Shown piece after piece: positions 42,588 to 51,382 of a stretch of DNA of 64,000 nt (its first letter is position 1; each line of letters begins with the position of its first letter). The notes under the pieces were generated by a model. That model was not told where the DNA came from. It ran no database searches and was given only the letters and a program-made list of their open reading frames with translations. This DNA comes from Cytophagaceae bacterium (GTDB lineage: Bacteria; Bacteroidota; Bacteroidia; Flavobacteriales; Flavobacteriaceae), in contig PALD01000037.1 of NCBI GenBank assembly GCA_002710685.1, forward strand, positions 124,001 to 188,000. The letters run 5' to 3'. A program made the position numbers and the translations under genes.

Positions 42588-45500
42588 ATGAAACTGAAAT
42601 ATTTACTCATTTTCCTGATAGGGATATCGGGATATTCACAGGCTGTATCTGTGGATATGGCAACAGACCCCACATCGCTGGTAAGTGAACTTCTCGATGA
42701 TGCCTGTGTGCAGATTTCAAATGAATCTTTTTCTTCCCCTGAAGCGGTTTCTTCTTTTGATAACAATGGTGGCAGCTTCCCCATTAAAGAGGGTGTCGTC
42801 ATACGTAGCGGTAAGGCACAGTATACTGCTGGGGCTTATAATGGTGCAAACCTCAGTAGCCAGCTCAATGGCAACAGTGATGCAGACCTGCAGGCCCTAA
42901 ATGATTCTAACGGTCAACCCACGGCAATTACTGACGTTGCATACCTACAATTTGATTTTGTCCCATTATCCAGTAGATTTTCATTTAATTTTCTTTTTGC
43001 TTCTAATGAATATGGCGAGTGGCAATGTGTCTCCAGTGACGTGTTTGCTTTTTTGCTTACTGATATGGAAACGGGCGAAACCATGAACCTTGCGGTAATT
43101 CCCGGTACTGATACGCCCGTATCCGTAAGGAACATCAAGGATAATGCTTACAATACAAGTTGTGGATCAGATAATGCAAACCTTTTTGCAAGTTATGAGC
43201 TTCAAGATCCTGCAACATCCACTGTGAACATGCGTGGTTATACCAAGGTGATGAATGCATCGGCCAATATTACACCAGGTAAGCAATATAGGATGCGGCT
43301 GGTGATAGGCGACAGTAATGATGCTGATTATGACAGTGCCATTTTCTTGCAGGCAGGTAGTTTTCGTACTAATGTAGATCTGGGCAATGATTTTTCCATG
43401 TGTTCTGGTGATGAGAAAATGCTCAACACAAACCTGGATGCTTCTTTATATGAACATAAATGGTACCGTAATGGGCAATTGCTTCCCGGTGAAACTGGTA
43501 ATACACTCCTGGTAAACACCACGGGCACGTATAAAGTTGAAGTTTCAAGGGAAGGTAGCAGTTGTTTAGTGACTGACAGTGTCGAGGTAAATGGACTTGA
43601 GGTCGATAGTCCACAGGACCTTCTAACCTGCTACGAAGATTCAGGCGAGTATTCTTTTGACTTAAGTCAGAACAACGCATCTGCCCTGGGATTGAACCCA
43701 TCAAAATTTGAGGTTCTCTTTTATGCAAATCAAACAGATCTTGTATCGGGCAACCCCATCCCAAACAGCGAGGTCCAAAATTTTTCCGGAACCCCAGATC
43801 AGAGAATATATATAAAGGTGTACAACAAGAACACCGGCAATACATGTAGTGCCATTTATGCCTTTTCGCTCCTAGCGAATGATCAAATCATGCCCGGGAC
43901 GGCAAGTGATATTGCATATTGTGTTTCTCCCGGCGGCACCTCGGTAAGCGTTGATTTAAATTTGGCTAAAGCCGAAATAATCAATGGCCAGGACAACCTG
44001 GAAATCTCTTATTACACTTCTCAGGCAGATGCCGAGGCTGGAAGGGCGGCAATTACGGATGCTTCATCATATTCTGTAGACGCTAGCAGCCATGAAAATG
44101 TTTTCTGGGCCCGCCTTGTGGACACAGGTTTGCCTTCTTGTTATGCCGTGACCAGTTTTAGGGTGATTCTTAATCAGCCTCCCCCGGTAACCATACTTGA
44201 TGATGTGGTTGCCTGCAGCTTGTATGAACTGCCCGAGATTGAGGACGGCGTGTTTTATACAGGTTCTAATCAAGGCGGGCAGCAGTTGAACCCTGGTGAT
44301 TTTATTGAAGAAACAGGAAGGATTTACATTTTTAGTGGGCCAGATGAGAATGGGTGTACCAGTCAGTCAAGCTTTATGGTCTGGTTGATGGAAGATTTTG
44401 AACTGGCAGATTATTATTGTGACCATTTTACCATTCCCAAGTTACCTGGCGGTGGGTTTTACACCCAAGCTGGAGGGCCTGACGGTGCTGGTCAAGAGAT
44501 AAAACCTGGCACAAACCTGTATGAAACGCAAACGGTTTTCTTTTATGGTAAGATAGATGGAGAGGTATGTAGGGATGAGGGCCTGGAAGTGGTGGTAAGG
44601 GAGCTGCCACCCGTTGATGGGCCCACGGACGTCGTAACCTGTAACAGCTATACCCTTCCCCCACTGGTCAATGGTGCTTACTATGCTAAAGCTAACGGGG
44701 AGGGCAGGCAATTTCATGCAGGGGACAACATCACCCGTTCCAGGACAATGTTTATTTATAACGATGATGGTTATTGTACAAATGAATCTTCGTTCAAGAT
44801 AAATATCACGCCCGTATTTGAGGATATCGATGCATGTGGAAGCTACACACTTCCGGCAGTTAACGTGGGAGGATATTATACAGAGGCTAATGGTCAGGGA
44901 GAGCGCATAGCGCCATTGACTGAGCTTACGGCAACCACCACGGTTTATTATTTTGCAGAGACTACCTCTTTTCCTAACTGTACTTCAAACACGGGCTTCA
45001 ATGTAAACATAACCCCCATTCCACCGGTTGACACCCTTGAGGATTTAATGCTTTGTGAGGGAGAGGCCTTTGTATTGCCATTCATTGCAAACGGTCAGTA
45101 CTTTAAAAAGTCAGGCCGTAGGGGGGGCGAGCTGGCAGTGGGCACGGCAATTACAGAAACGACCACGATATACATCAACAATAAGGTAAACGGCTGTACG
45201 AACGAGACGTCGTTTACCATTGAGATCAGGGAACTGCCCCAGGTAGAGAATTTCTCTGATGTATATACCTGTTCTCCTTATGAGTTGCCAGAATTGACCT
45301 ATGGAAGGTATTTTACCAGCCCTGGAGCAACGGGAGAAGAACTTTTTGCAGGAGATATAATCGCAGAATCCATGACCATCTATATCTATAATGAATGGGA
45401 TGATTTTGACTCTTGCTATAATGAAGATTTCTTCACCATTTATTATGAAGGTGTTGATGTGGGTGCGTTTGAGGATCTGGCAGTTTGTGATTCGTACACC

Positions 45501-46655
45501 CTTCCAGCCCTTGCGGTAGGTGATTATTATACTGGAGCTAGGGGAACCGGAGATCAACTCCATCCCGGAGATGTGATGACAGAGACTCAAAAGATATTTG
45601 TTTATGCTAAAAAAGGAAGCCGCTTTTTCTGCGAGGATGAGGATTTCTTCACGGTGACGGTATCACAAACCCCGCAGTTGCCGGTCTTTGAAGACACGGA
45701 GAGCTGTGGAGAATATACCCTGGCCAATCTGTCAACCGCCGATGATGAGGTCACGTATTTCTGGACATCAAATACCGGGGAGGAGATGGTTGCAAATGAA
45801 TATACCATTAATGAGCCGGGAACGTACAATATATATGTTTTGGCTAATGCCAAAAGCAATGACGAATGTTTTGTAGATGCTGAGTTTGAACTTACCATAT
45901 ATCCGTTGCTGGAGATTGATGCAACTGCATCTGTACTTTGCCGCAATGCAGAAACCGGCGAGGTGGACTCACCTGGTTATATCTACACGGGCATCGACCC
46001 TAAGGAGTTTGAGGTAAACTGGTACTATAATGGTTCACTGGTGCACACAGGTGCAGATTATGAGGCCATGCAGGCAGGTACATATACCATCATGACCACA
46101 AAACTTTATCCTGAAGTAGGTGCAGAATGTAATTATGCGCCAGCTGAAGTAGAAGTATTGGAATCTGGTGTCCCCATCGTTGATGTAAACGTTAGCCAGC
46201 CTTTTTCAGATATTGCCAATGTAGAAGTCAACGTGGTCCAGGGTTTTGGTTCCTATGAATATAGGTTGGATGACGGGGAGTATCAATCCAGTAATGTGTT
46301 TCAGGATGTTGATTCTGGCAAGCACCTGGTCTATGTAAGGGGAGTTGGAGGAGGTTGTGGAGAAGCCGTGATGGATGTTACGGTCGTCAAGTACCCCAAA
46401 TATTTTACCCCAAATCAAGATGGGTACAACGATACCTGGAACATAACAAGCTTAAAAGAGCACACAGAAGCAGAAATACACATCTTTGACAGGTATGGAA
46501 AACTGCTCAAGAAAATCTCTCCGGCTGGCCGTGGATGGGATGGTATTTACAACAGCAACAACCTACCATCAGATGATTATTGGTTCAAGGTGAGCTATGT
46601 AGATGAACAGCAAGGACTTGTTGAATTTGCCGCACATTTCTCTCTAAAACGTTAA
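42588..46655 (+). CDS. Choice-of-anchor L, repeat-containing surface protein with type B T9SS sorting domain
   Basis: A 1355-residue secreted protein. After a signal peptide (about 1-19) comes a choice-of-anchor L domain (about 22-265, with DFVPLSSRFSFNFLFASNEYGEW). Two Ig-like segments follow (about 265-535). Then come seven repeats of about 70 residues plus one diverged copy (DNA about 44200-45690 for the seven). Each repeat has the pattern C..Y.LP.L..G.YY....G.GE.L..GD.I..T..IYIY with a later cysteine, so one disulfide per repeat is likely. The C-terminus (YPKYFTPNQDGYNDTWNI ... FHAHFSLKR-like end) is a gliding/type B sorting signal, so it is exported by the type IX system and attached at the surface. 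Likely an adhesin. Confidence 0.88.
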   Translation: MKLKYLLIFLIGISGYSQAVSVDMATDPTSLVSELLDDACVQISNESFSSPEAVSSFDNNGGSFPIKEGVVIRSGKAQYTAGAYNGANLSSQLNGNSDADLQALNDSNGQPTAITDVAYLQFDFVPLSSRFSFNFLFASNEYGEWQCVSSDVFAFLLTDMETGETMNLAVIPGTDTPVSVRNIKDNAYNTSCGSDNANLFASYELQDPATSTVNMRGYTKVMNASANITPGKQYRMRLVIGDSNDADYDSAIFLQAGSFRTNVDLGNDFSMCSGDEKMLNTNLDASLYEHKWYRNGQLLPGETGNTLLVNTTGTYKVEVSREGSSCLVTDSVEVNGLEVDSPQDLLTCYEDSGEYSFDLSQNNASALGLNPSKFEVLFYANQTDLVSGNPIPNSEVQNFSGTPDQRIYIKVYNKNTGNTCSAIYAFSLLANDQIMPGTASDIAYCVSPGGTSVSVDLNLAKAEIINGQDNLEISYYTSQADAEAGRAAITDASSYSVDASSHENVFWARLVDTGLPSCYAVTSFRVILNQPPPVTILDDVVACSLYELPEIEDGVFYTGSNQGGQQLNPGDFIEETGRIYIFSGPDENGCTSQSSFMVWLMEDFELADYYCDHFTIPKLPGGGFYTQAGGPDGAGQEIKPGTNLYETQTVFFYGKIDGEVCRDEGLEVVVRELPPVDGPTDVVTCNSYTLPPLVNGAYYAKANGEGRQFHAGDNITRSRTMFIYNDDGYCTNESSFKINITPVFEDIDACGSYTLPAVNVGGYYTEANGQGERIAPLTELTATTTVYYFAETTSFPNCTSNTGFNVNITPIPPVDTLEDLMLCEGEAFVLPFIANGQYFKKSGRRGGELAVGTAITETTTIYINNKVNGCTNETSFTIEIRELPQVENFSDVYTCSPYELPELTYGRYFTSPGATGEELFAGDIIAESMTIYIYNEWDDFDSCYNEDFFTIYYEGVDVGAFEDLAVCDSYTLPALAVGDYYTGARGTGDQLHPGDVMTETQKIFVYAKKGSRFFCEDEDFFTVTVSQTPQLPVFEDTESCGEYTLANLSTADDEVTYFWTSNTGEEMVANEYTINEPGTYNIYVLANAKSNDECFVDAEFELTIYPLLEIDATASVLCRNAETGEVDSPGYIYTGIDPKEFEVNWYYNGSLVHTGADYEAMQAGTYTIMTTKLYPEVGAECNYAPAEVEVLESGVPIVDVNVSQPFSDIANVEVNVVQGFGSYEYRLDDGEYQSSNVFQDVDSGKHLVYVRGVGGGCGEAVMDVTVVKYPKYFTPNQDGYNDTWNITSLKEHTEAEIHIFDRYGKLLKKISPAGRGWDGIYNSNNLPSDDYWFKVSYVDEQQGLVEFAAHFSLKR
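44200..45690 (+). repeat. Seven tandem protein repeats of about 70 residues
   Basis: Repeat openings can be seen at ACSLYELPEI, YYCDHFTIPKL, VTCNSYTLPPL, DACGSYTLPAV, MLCEGEAFVLPF, YTCSPYELPEL and AVCDSYTLPAL; an eighth, SCGEYTLANL, follows but diverges. DNA copies differ enough that recent duplication is not evident. Confidence 0.75.
45839..45854. repeat. Dispersed palindrome TTTGGC-TAAT-GCCAAA inside the surface protein gene
   Basis: Exact copy; encodes VLANAKS, the L-A-x-A-K context again. Confidence 0.55.
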
Positions 46656-46765
46656 AATGAGAGAATTTTACATCACGAAAATGATTGAGTAACAAATAGT
46701 TTTGTCTTATGGCCATGGAAACGTTATTTTCGCCGAAGCTAGAGAGTTTACCCCTATTAACTTAA

Positions 46766-46990
46766 ATGCTAAAAATGCGCCCCATATTGAAAATCATTAT
46801 AGGATTTGCATGCATGTTTTTATGGCATATGAATTTATCTGCCGCAGAGGGAGATAATCCTCCAGCGCCTACTAGAAGTATACCCCCACCACCAGGTCTT
46901 CCCATAGACTCAGGTATTTCCTATTTAGTCATGGCGGGTCTTTTGCTTGGGCTTGTCTTTATATATAGGACTAGGTTTTTAAAGAAGTAA
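46766..46990 (+). CDS. Small PID-CTERM-like sorting-signal protein
   Basis: A 74-residue protein made of a signal peptide (residues 1-27), a short proline-rich linker and a C-terminal tripartite signal: PPPPGLPIDSG, a membrane helix (ISYLVMAGLLLGLVFIYR) and a short basic tail (TRFLKK). This is the pattern I recall as PID-CTERM, a presumed sorting signal in Bacteroidota analogous to PEP-CTERM. Almost nothing is left between the two signals (about 15 residues), so the mature product is tiny. It follows the large type IX substrate by 110 bp and its end overlaps convergent ribE by 20 bp. Confidence 0.65.
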   Translation: MLKMRPILKIIIGFACMFLWHMNLSAAEGDNPPAPTRSIPPPPGLPIDSGISYLVMAGLLLGLVFIYRTRFLKK

Positions 46991-47561
46991 TCCTGCTCAC
47001 ATATTTTCCTATCAAATCAAACTCTAGATTGACAGTATCTCCAATTTTCAGGTTTTTAAATGTGGTGTGTTCAAAGGTATAGGGTATAATCGCAACGCTA
47101 AATCCATCTTTTTCTGAATCAACCACCGTGAGGCTTACCCCATTGATGGTAATACTTCCTTTTTCTATGGTAATATTATTAAGTACGCTGTCATACTTAA
47201 AATAAAACCGCCAGCTACCCTCCTCTTCCTTGATTTTAGTGCATATACCTGTCTGGTCCACATGGCCCTGTACGAGATGGCCATCCAGTCTGGCACCCAA
47301 GATCATTGCACGCTCCAGGTTGACAGGGTCACCTACTTTGAGATTGTCCAGGTTTGTTTTTAAAAGGGTTTCTTCAATCGCGGTAACGGTATAGCCTTGC
47401 GGCGAAAGGTCAACAACCGTCAAACAGGCACCATTGTGTGAAATGCTTTGATCTATTTTCAATTCTGTTGCGAGCCTACTTTCAATTTCAATGTGCAGAT
47501 TACTGCCCTCTGGCGTAAGCCTGGTAACTTTACCTATATCCTCAATGATTCCTGTAAACAT
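46971..47561 (-). CDS. ribE: Riboflavin synthase alpha subunit
   Basis: A 196-residue enzyme with two lumazine-binding repeats. It opens with MFTGIIEDIGKVTRL, and repeat features appear as NGACLTVVDLSPQGYTV and INGVSLTVVDSEKDGFSV. It converts two 6,7-dimethyl-8-ribityllumazine molecules to riboflavin. Normal length. Divergent from pdxA with a 58-bp gap. Confidence 0.95.
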   Translation of the reverse strand: MFTGIIEDIGKVTRLTPEGSNLHIEIESRLATELKIDQSISHNGACLTVVDLSPQGYTVTAIEETLLKTNLDNLKVGDPVNLERAMILGARLDGHLVQGHVDQTGICTKIKEEEGSWRFYFKYDSVLNNITIEKGSITINGVSLTVVDSEKDGFSVAIIPYTFEHTTFKNLKIGDTVNLEFDLIGKYVSRITSLKT

Positions 47562-47578
47562 AGTTGAATCTATTTAAG

Positions 47579-47586
47579 TACTTTTG
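47579..47586 (+). promoter_or_regulatory. Candidate -7 box (TACTTTTG) for pdxA
   Basis: TACTTTTG 33 bp before the ATG at 47620. No TTG at 19 bp; the closest is 12 bp away, so moderate support. Confidence 0.45.
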
Positions 47587-47619
47587 TTGGCAAACTTACA
47601 AAGAAAGCAATTCTGCTTT

Positions 47620-48687
47620 ATGACAAAAGATGAAAACATACGGGTAGGGATCTCCATAGGAGACATCAACGGTATAGGGGGAGAAATCATCCTCAAGACT
47701 TTTGAAGATTCCAGGATACTTGATTTTTGTACCCCGGTGATCTTTGCCTCGCCAAAACTCATATCCTTTTACACAAAGCAGCTTGACATAGACCTCAAGT
47801 TTCAAGGTGTAAAGACCGCGGACAAGGCATTGCCGGGTAAACTCAATGTCGTGAGCGTATGGAATGAGAATATTGAGGTAAAATGGGGTGAAGAAAACAA
47901 GGATGGGGGCACCTATGCGATAAAATCCTTGCGCGCAGCGGTAAAATCGCTCAAGGATGGTGAGATTGATGTGCTTGTGACGGCGCCCATCAATAAAGCA
48001 AACATCCAGGACGAAGATTTTAAGTTCCCCGGGCATACTGATTACCTCAATCAAGAACTCAAGGGTGAGAGCCTTATGTTCATGGTATCCCAGGATATCA
48101 AGATAGGGTTGTTGACAGACCATGTTCCCGTTAAGGATGCGCCGGCAAAAATCACAAAACAGCTTATCCATCAAAAGTTCAGGACCATAAAAGAATCGTT
48201 GGTCAAGGATTTTGCCATTGCAAAACCCAAAGTTGCCTTTCTGGGCATAAACCCTCATGTGGGCGACAAGGGAGTTATAGGCAGGGAAGATGAAGAAATC
48301 CTCATCCCAGCATTAAAAGAATTGCAAGACAAGGGCGAGATTGCCTATGGCCCCTATGCCGCAGACAGTTTTTTTGGGAGTGGCAACTATAAGAATTTTG
48401 ATGCCATTATTGCGGCATACCATGACCAGGGGTTGATACCGTTCAAGACGTTGGCCTTTGGCAAGGGCGTTAACTTCACGGCAGGTCTTGATAAAATCAG
48501 GACCTCGCCAGATCATGGTACGGCCTTTGAAATTGCAGGAAAGGGTGAAGCAGATGCAGGGTCGTTCAAAGAAGCGGTTTTTGCCGCAATAGAGATTTTT
48601 AAGTCCCGCAGCCTGTATGAAGAATTGACGGCAAATGCACTCAAGAAACAGGCAAGAAAGGCAAGGCCATCAAAACGGGATTTTTAA
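47620..48687 (+). CDS. pdxA: 4-hydroxythreonine-4-phosphate dehydrogenase
   Basis: A 355-residue PdxA of pyridoxal phosphate synthesis. The family opening is VGISIGDINGIGGEIILK; metal-binding histidines lie in FPGHTDYL and AAYHDQGLIPFKTL, and the C-terminus has TSPDHGTAFEIAGKG. ATG at 47620 is preferred to an in-frame TTG at 47584, which would sit on the predicted transcription start. Stand-alone gene. Confidence 0.93.
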   Translation: MTKDENIRVGISIGDINGIGGEIILKTFEDSRILDFCTPVIFASPKLISFYTKQLDIDLKFQGVKTADKALPGKLNVVSVWNENIEVKWGEENKDGGTYAIKSLRAAVKSLKDGEIDVLVTAPINKANIQDEDFKFPGHTDYLNQELKGESLMFMVSQDIKIGLLTDHVPVKDAPAKITKQLIHQKFRTIKESLVKDFAIAKPKVAFLGINPHVGDKGVIGREDEEILIPALKELQDKGEIAYGPYAADSFFGSGNYKNFDAIIAAYHDQGLIPFKTLAFGKGVNFTAGLDKIRTSPDHGTAFEIAGKGEADAGSFKEAVFAAIEIFKSRSLYEELTANALKKQARKARPSKRDF

Positions 48688-48740
48688 AAAGTTGATCTTG
48701 AGCAGCTTGATAAAAAACATTTATTGTAAAATTTAATATC

Positions 48741-48755
48741 AGGTGATTATCACCT
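48741..48755. promoter_or_regulatory. Perfect inverted repeat AGGTGAT-T-ATCACCT (candidate operator)
   Basis: A 15-bp dyad centred 21 bp upstream of the -7 box at 48769, in the place where the -33 element of the DUF177-rpmF-fabH-acc promoter would be. No regulator is encoded next to it. Confidence 0.5.
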
Positions 48756-48768
48756 AAATAAAAATTTA

Positions 48769-48776
48769 TATCTTTG
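48769..48776 (+). promoter_or_regulatory. -7 box TATCTTTG for the DUF177-rpmF operon
   Basis: Exact TAnnTTTG match; predicted start near 48783, about 60 bases before the ATG. The -33 region has no TTG and is covered by the dyad at 48741-48755. Confidence 0.6.
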
Positions 48777-48843
48777 CACCCGCCTTTTTAGGTAGGGCTT
48801 GCTCTATTTATAAGGTGGTAGTTGTCAAGGAAAGGGAAGCGAG

Positions 48844-49395
48844 ATGAAAGATTTGAAAGTATTTACCATCCAGTTTGTTGGGTTAAAGCAAGGTGAACAC
48901 AAATTTCAATATGAAGTTGACGACAGGTTCTTTCAGCATTTTGGATACGATGATTTCAATGCAATTGCAATTGATGTACAGGTAGAACTGATTAAAAAAT
49001 CCACATTGATGGAGTTTGTGATCAAGACCACCGGGCATGCAAATGTAAACTGTGACCTGACCAATGAAGCATTTGACGCCCCACTTGATGGCGAATATAT
49101 GTTTGTAGTCAAGTTTGGTGAAGAATACAATGATGAGATAGAAGACATTATTATCCTTCCTCATGGAGCGTATGAAATCAATATTGCACAACAGATCTAT
49201 GAGACAATCGTACTGTCAATGCCCAACAAGAGGGTTCACCCAGGGGTTAAGGATGGCACATTAGAGTCTGAGGTGTTGGAAAAGCTTGAAGAATACAGCC
49301 TTCATGGAGAAGGTGAGACTGATATTGATAACGAAGAAAATAAGGAAATCGACCCACGCTGGGCAGAATTAAAAAAACTTTTAACGGATAAATAA
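48844..49395 (+). CDS. DUF177 (YceD-like) protein
   Basis: A 183-residue soluble protein of the DUF177/YceD family, which in most bacteria precedes rpmF, as here (7-bp gap). In E. coli YceD affects 23S rRNA accumulation. The central CDLTNEAFDAPLDGEYMFVVKFG region and the C-terminal DPRWAELKKLLTD are typical of the Bacteroidota form. No catalytic motif is known. Confidence 0.85.
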   Translation: MKDLKVFTIQFVGLKQGEHKFQYEVDDRFFQHFGYDDFNAIAIDVQVELIKKSTLMEFVIKTTGHANVNCDLTNEAFDAPLDGEYMFVVKFGEEYNDEIEDIIILPHGAYEINIAQQIYETIVLSMPNKRVHPGVKDGTLESEVLEKLEEYSLHGEGETDIDNEENKEIDPRWAELKKLLTDK

Positions 49396-49402
49396 TTAGG
49401 AA

Positions 49403-49603
49403 ATGGCACATCCCAAGAGAAAAATCTCGAAAACAAGAAGAGATAAAAGGAGAACACATTACAAGGCTGCAATGCCCAAGATTGCCGTAGATCAAACTAC
49501 GGGCGAAGCTCACCTCTATCACAGGGCTCACTGGCACGAAGGTAAATTGTACTATCGTGGTCAAGTAGTTATCGATGCACCTGTAGACGAAGAAGTTGCT
49601 TAA
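49403..49603 (+). CDS. rpmF: 50S ribosomal protein L32
   Basis: A 66-residue L32 with the opening [20 protein letters not shown], near-universal in Bacteroidota. It lacks the CxxC pair of zinc-binding L32 forms. Immediately after DUF177; a terminator at 49627 follows. Confidence 0.96.
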   Translation: MAHPKRKISKTRRDKRRTHYKAAMPKIAVDQTTGEAHLYHRAHWHEGKLYYRGQVVIDAPVDEEVA

Positions 49604-49626
49604 TACGCACTAAAACATATACATAG

Positions 49627-49658
49627 AAAACTCTCTGAAAAACGAGGGTTTTTTTGTT
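49627..49658 (+). terminator. Intrinsic terminator after rpmF
   Basis: AAAACTCTC and GAGGGTTTT form a 9-bp stem (one T-G pair) around TGAAAAAC, followed by TTTTTG. It probably separates rpmF from fabH, at least partly. Confidence 0.75.
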
Positions 49659-49768
49659 TTTTAGCGAAAGCAAAAAAAGTTAATTCTTGAGCCAAAGTGG
49701 CCAAATTTTAGTACTTTTCATGCCATTTTGGAGCGAAATGATCCCATTTTCGCACAAACACCAAGTAT

Positions 49769-50767
49769 ATGAGCAAAATCACGGCAGCAATTACCGCTGT
49801 GGGAGCATACGTTCCTGAATATGTACTTTCTAACAAGGTTCTGGAAACAATGGTTGATACCACTGATGAGTGGATCACCACCAGGACAGGTATTAAGGAA
49901 CGACGCATTCTCAAAGAACCCGGCAAGGGAACTTCGTTTTTAGGTATCAAGGCAGCAGAAGATTTAATGGCAAAGGCAGACCTTGACCCGGCAGAGATAG
50001 ACCTGGTACTTTTAGCCACGGCCACCCCAGATATGCCAGTCGCATCCTCGGCAGCATATATCGCCACGCAGATAGGCGCAACCAATGCATTTTCTTACGA
50101 TTTACAAGCAGCATGTTCCAGCTTTCTATATGGCATGTCAACCGCATCGGCATATATTGAAAGCGGCCGCTATAAAAAAGTATTGCTCATAGGGGCAGAC
50201 AAGATGTCTTCCATCATAGATTATACAGACCGTACAACGTGTATCATCTTTGGTGATGGTGGTGGGGCAGTCTTATTTGAACCCAATGAAGAAGGCCTGG
50301 GGCTCCAGGACGAGATATTGCGCACTGATGCCATAGGTAGGGAGTTTCTTAAGATAGAGGCAGGCGGTTCCATACTTCCGGCATCTGCTGATACAGTGGC
50401 AAACAAGCAGCATTATGTACATCAAGATGGTAAGACCGTCTTTAAATTTGCCGTTTCCAACATGGCAGATGTAAGCGAGCAGATCATGATGCGCAATAAT
50501 CTAACGCATGATGATATCAACTTCCTTGTGGCACATCAAGCCAACAAGCGTATCATAGATGCCACCGCAAACCGTATGGGGCTTGTGGATGAAAAAAAGG
50601 TGTTGATGAACATACAGCGCTATGGCAATACAACATCAGCCACCTTACCGCTACTCCTTAGCGATTATGAAAAACAGATTAAAAAAGGAGACAATATAAT
50701 ATTCGCCGCTTTTGGCGGAGGTTTCACTTGGGGTTCCATATATTTGAAATGGGCCTATAATTCTTAG
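49769..50767 (+). CDS. fabH: Beta-ketoacyl-ACP synthase III
   Basis: A 332-residue thiolase-fold enzyme that starts fatty acid synthesis by condensing acyl-CoA with malonyl-ACP. The triad is C116 (DLQAACSSF), H256 (VAHQANKRI) and N287 (RYGNTTSA). FGDGGGAVLF is the usual family stretch. It precedes accB by 26 bp, a common grouping of initiation and carboxylation steps. Confidence 0.95.
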   Translation: MSKITAAITAVGAYVPEYVLSNKVLETMVDTTDEWITTRTGIKERRILKEPGKGTSFLGIKAAEDLMAKADLDPAEIDLVLLATATPDMPVASSAAYIATQIGATNAFSYDLQAACSSFLYGMSTASAYIESGRYKKVLLIGADKMSSIIDYTDRTTCIIFGDGGGAVLFEPNEEGLGLQDEILRTDAIGREFLKIEAGGSILPASADTVANKQHYVHQDGKTVFKFAVSNMADVSEQIMMRNNLTHDDINFLVAHQANKRIIDATANRMGLVDEKKVLMNIQRYGNTTSATLPLLLSDYEKQIKKGDNIIFAAFGGGFTWGSIYLKWAYNS

Positions 50768-50793
50768 ATTCTAACCTAGCTAACGTTTATAAT

Positions 50794-51291
50794 ATGGAAT
50801 TAAAAGAGATTCAAAACCTTATTAAGTTTGTGGCAAAATCAGGTGCCAGTGAGGTCAAGCTTGAAATGGGAGATGTAAAGATCACCATCAAGACAGGTGG
50901 TGAAGAAGCAAAGGGAGAGACCACCATCTTGCAACAAATCCCTATGGGGGCAATGCAACAGGCAGCACCCGCGCCTGCACCAGCAGCACCCCCCGCGGCA
51001 GCACCCGCACAAGAACCGGCAACTGCAGCCCCTAAAGATGAAAATTCAAACTATGTCACGGTAAAATCACCCATCATAGGTACCTTTTACAGAAAGCCAG
51101 GACCAGACAAGCCCACGTTTGTTGAAGTAGGTACAGAGGTTAAGGAAGGTGACGTACTTTGTGTGATTGAGGCCATGAAGCTTTTCAACGAGATTGAAAG
51201 TGAAATATCGGGCAAGATAGTAAAGGTATTGGTAGATGATGCTTCTCCAGTTGAGTTTGACCAACCACTTTTCCTGGTAGACCCTTCATAA
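50794..51291 (+). CDS. accB: Acetyl-CoA carboxylase biotin carboxyl carrier protein
   Basis: A 165-residue BCCP. An N-terminal helical region is followed by an Ala/Pro linker (about 57-80) and the biotinyl domain with the biotin-accepting lysine K129 in VIEAMKLFNE. It carries carboxybiotin between AccC and the carboxyltransferase. In an operon with fabH and accC. Confidence 0.95.
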   Translation: MELKEIQNLIKFVAKSGASEVKLEMGDVKITIKTGGEEAKGETTILQQIPMGAMQQAAPAPAPAAPPAAAPAQEPATAAPKDENSNYVTVKSPIIGTFYRKPGPDKPTFVEVGTEVKEGDVLCVIEAMKLFNEIESEISGKIVKVLVDDASPVEFDQPLFLVDPS

Positions 51292-51333
51292 GTACACGCT
51301 AACTTAAGTATAAGGATTGCCTTTCGGTTGAAA

Positions 51334-51353
51334 TTTTTGGCTGTAGCCAAAAA
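51334..51353. repeat. Dispersed palindrome TTTTTGGC-TGTA-GCCAAAAA between accB and accC
   Basis: Nine paired positions on each side of a GT centre. The hairpin lies in the 91-bp intercistronic gap; a T-run follows only after AAAAATCC, so it is not a standard terminator. Confidence 0.6.
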
Positions 51354-51382
51354 ATCCTTTCAACAATCAATTAAGACTTATC

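Noticed and set aside
30166-42600. Possible genomic island integrated at the tRNA gene
   Set aside because: I looked for a second copy of the tRNA 3' end near the right border of the sulfatase locus and for an integrase and found neither.
45111-45590. 159-codon open frame on the minus strand in the surface protein repeats
   Set aside because: Antisense of the repeat region; its length follows from the biased composition of the repeats.
47596-48258. 220-codon open frame on the minus strand across pdxA
   Set aside because: It is the antisense of a certain pdxA; the product has no recognisable domain and it has no start signals of its own.
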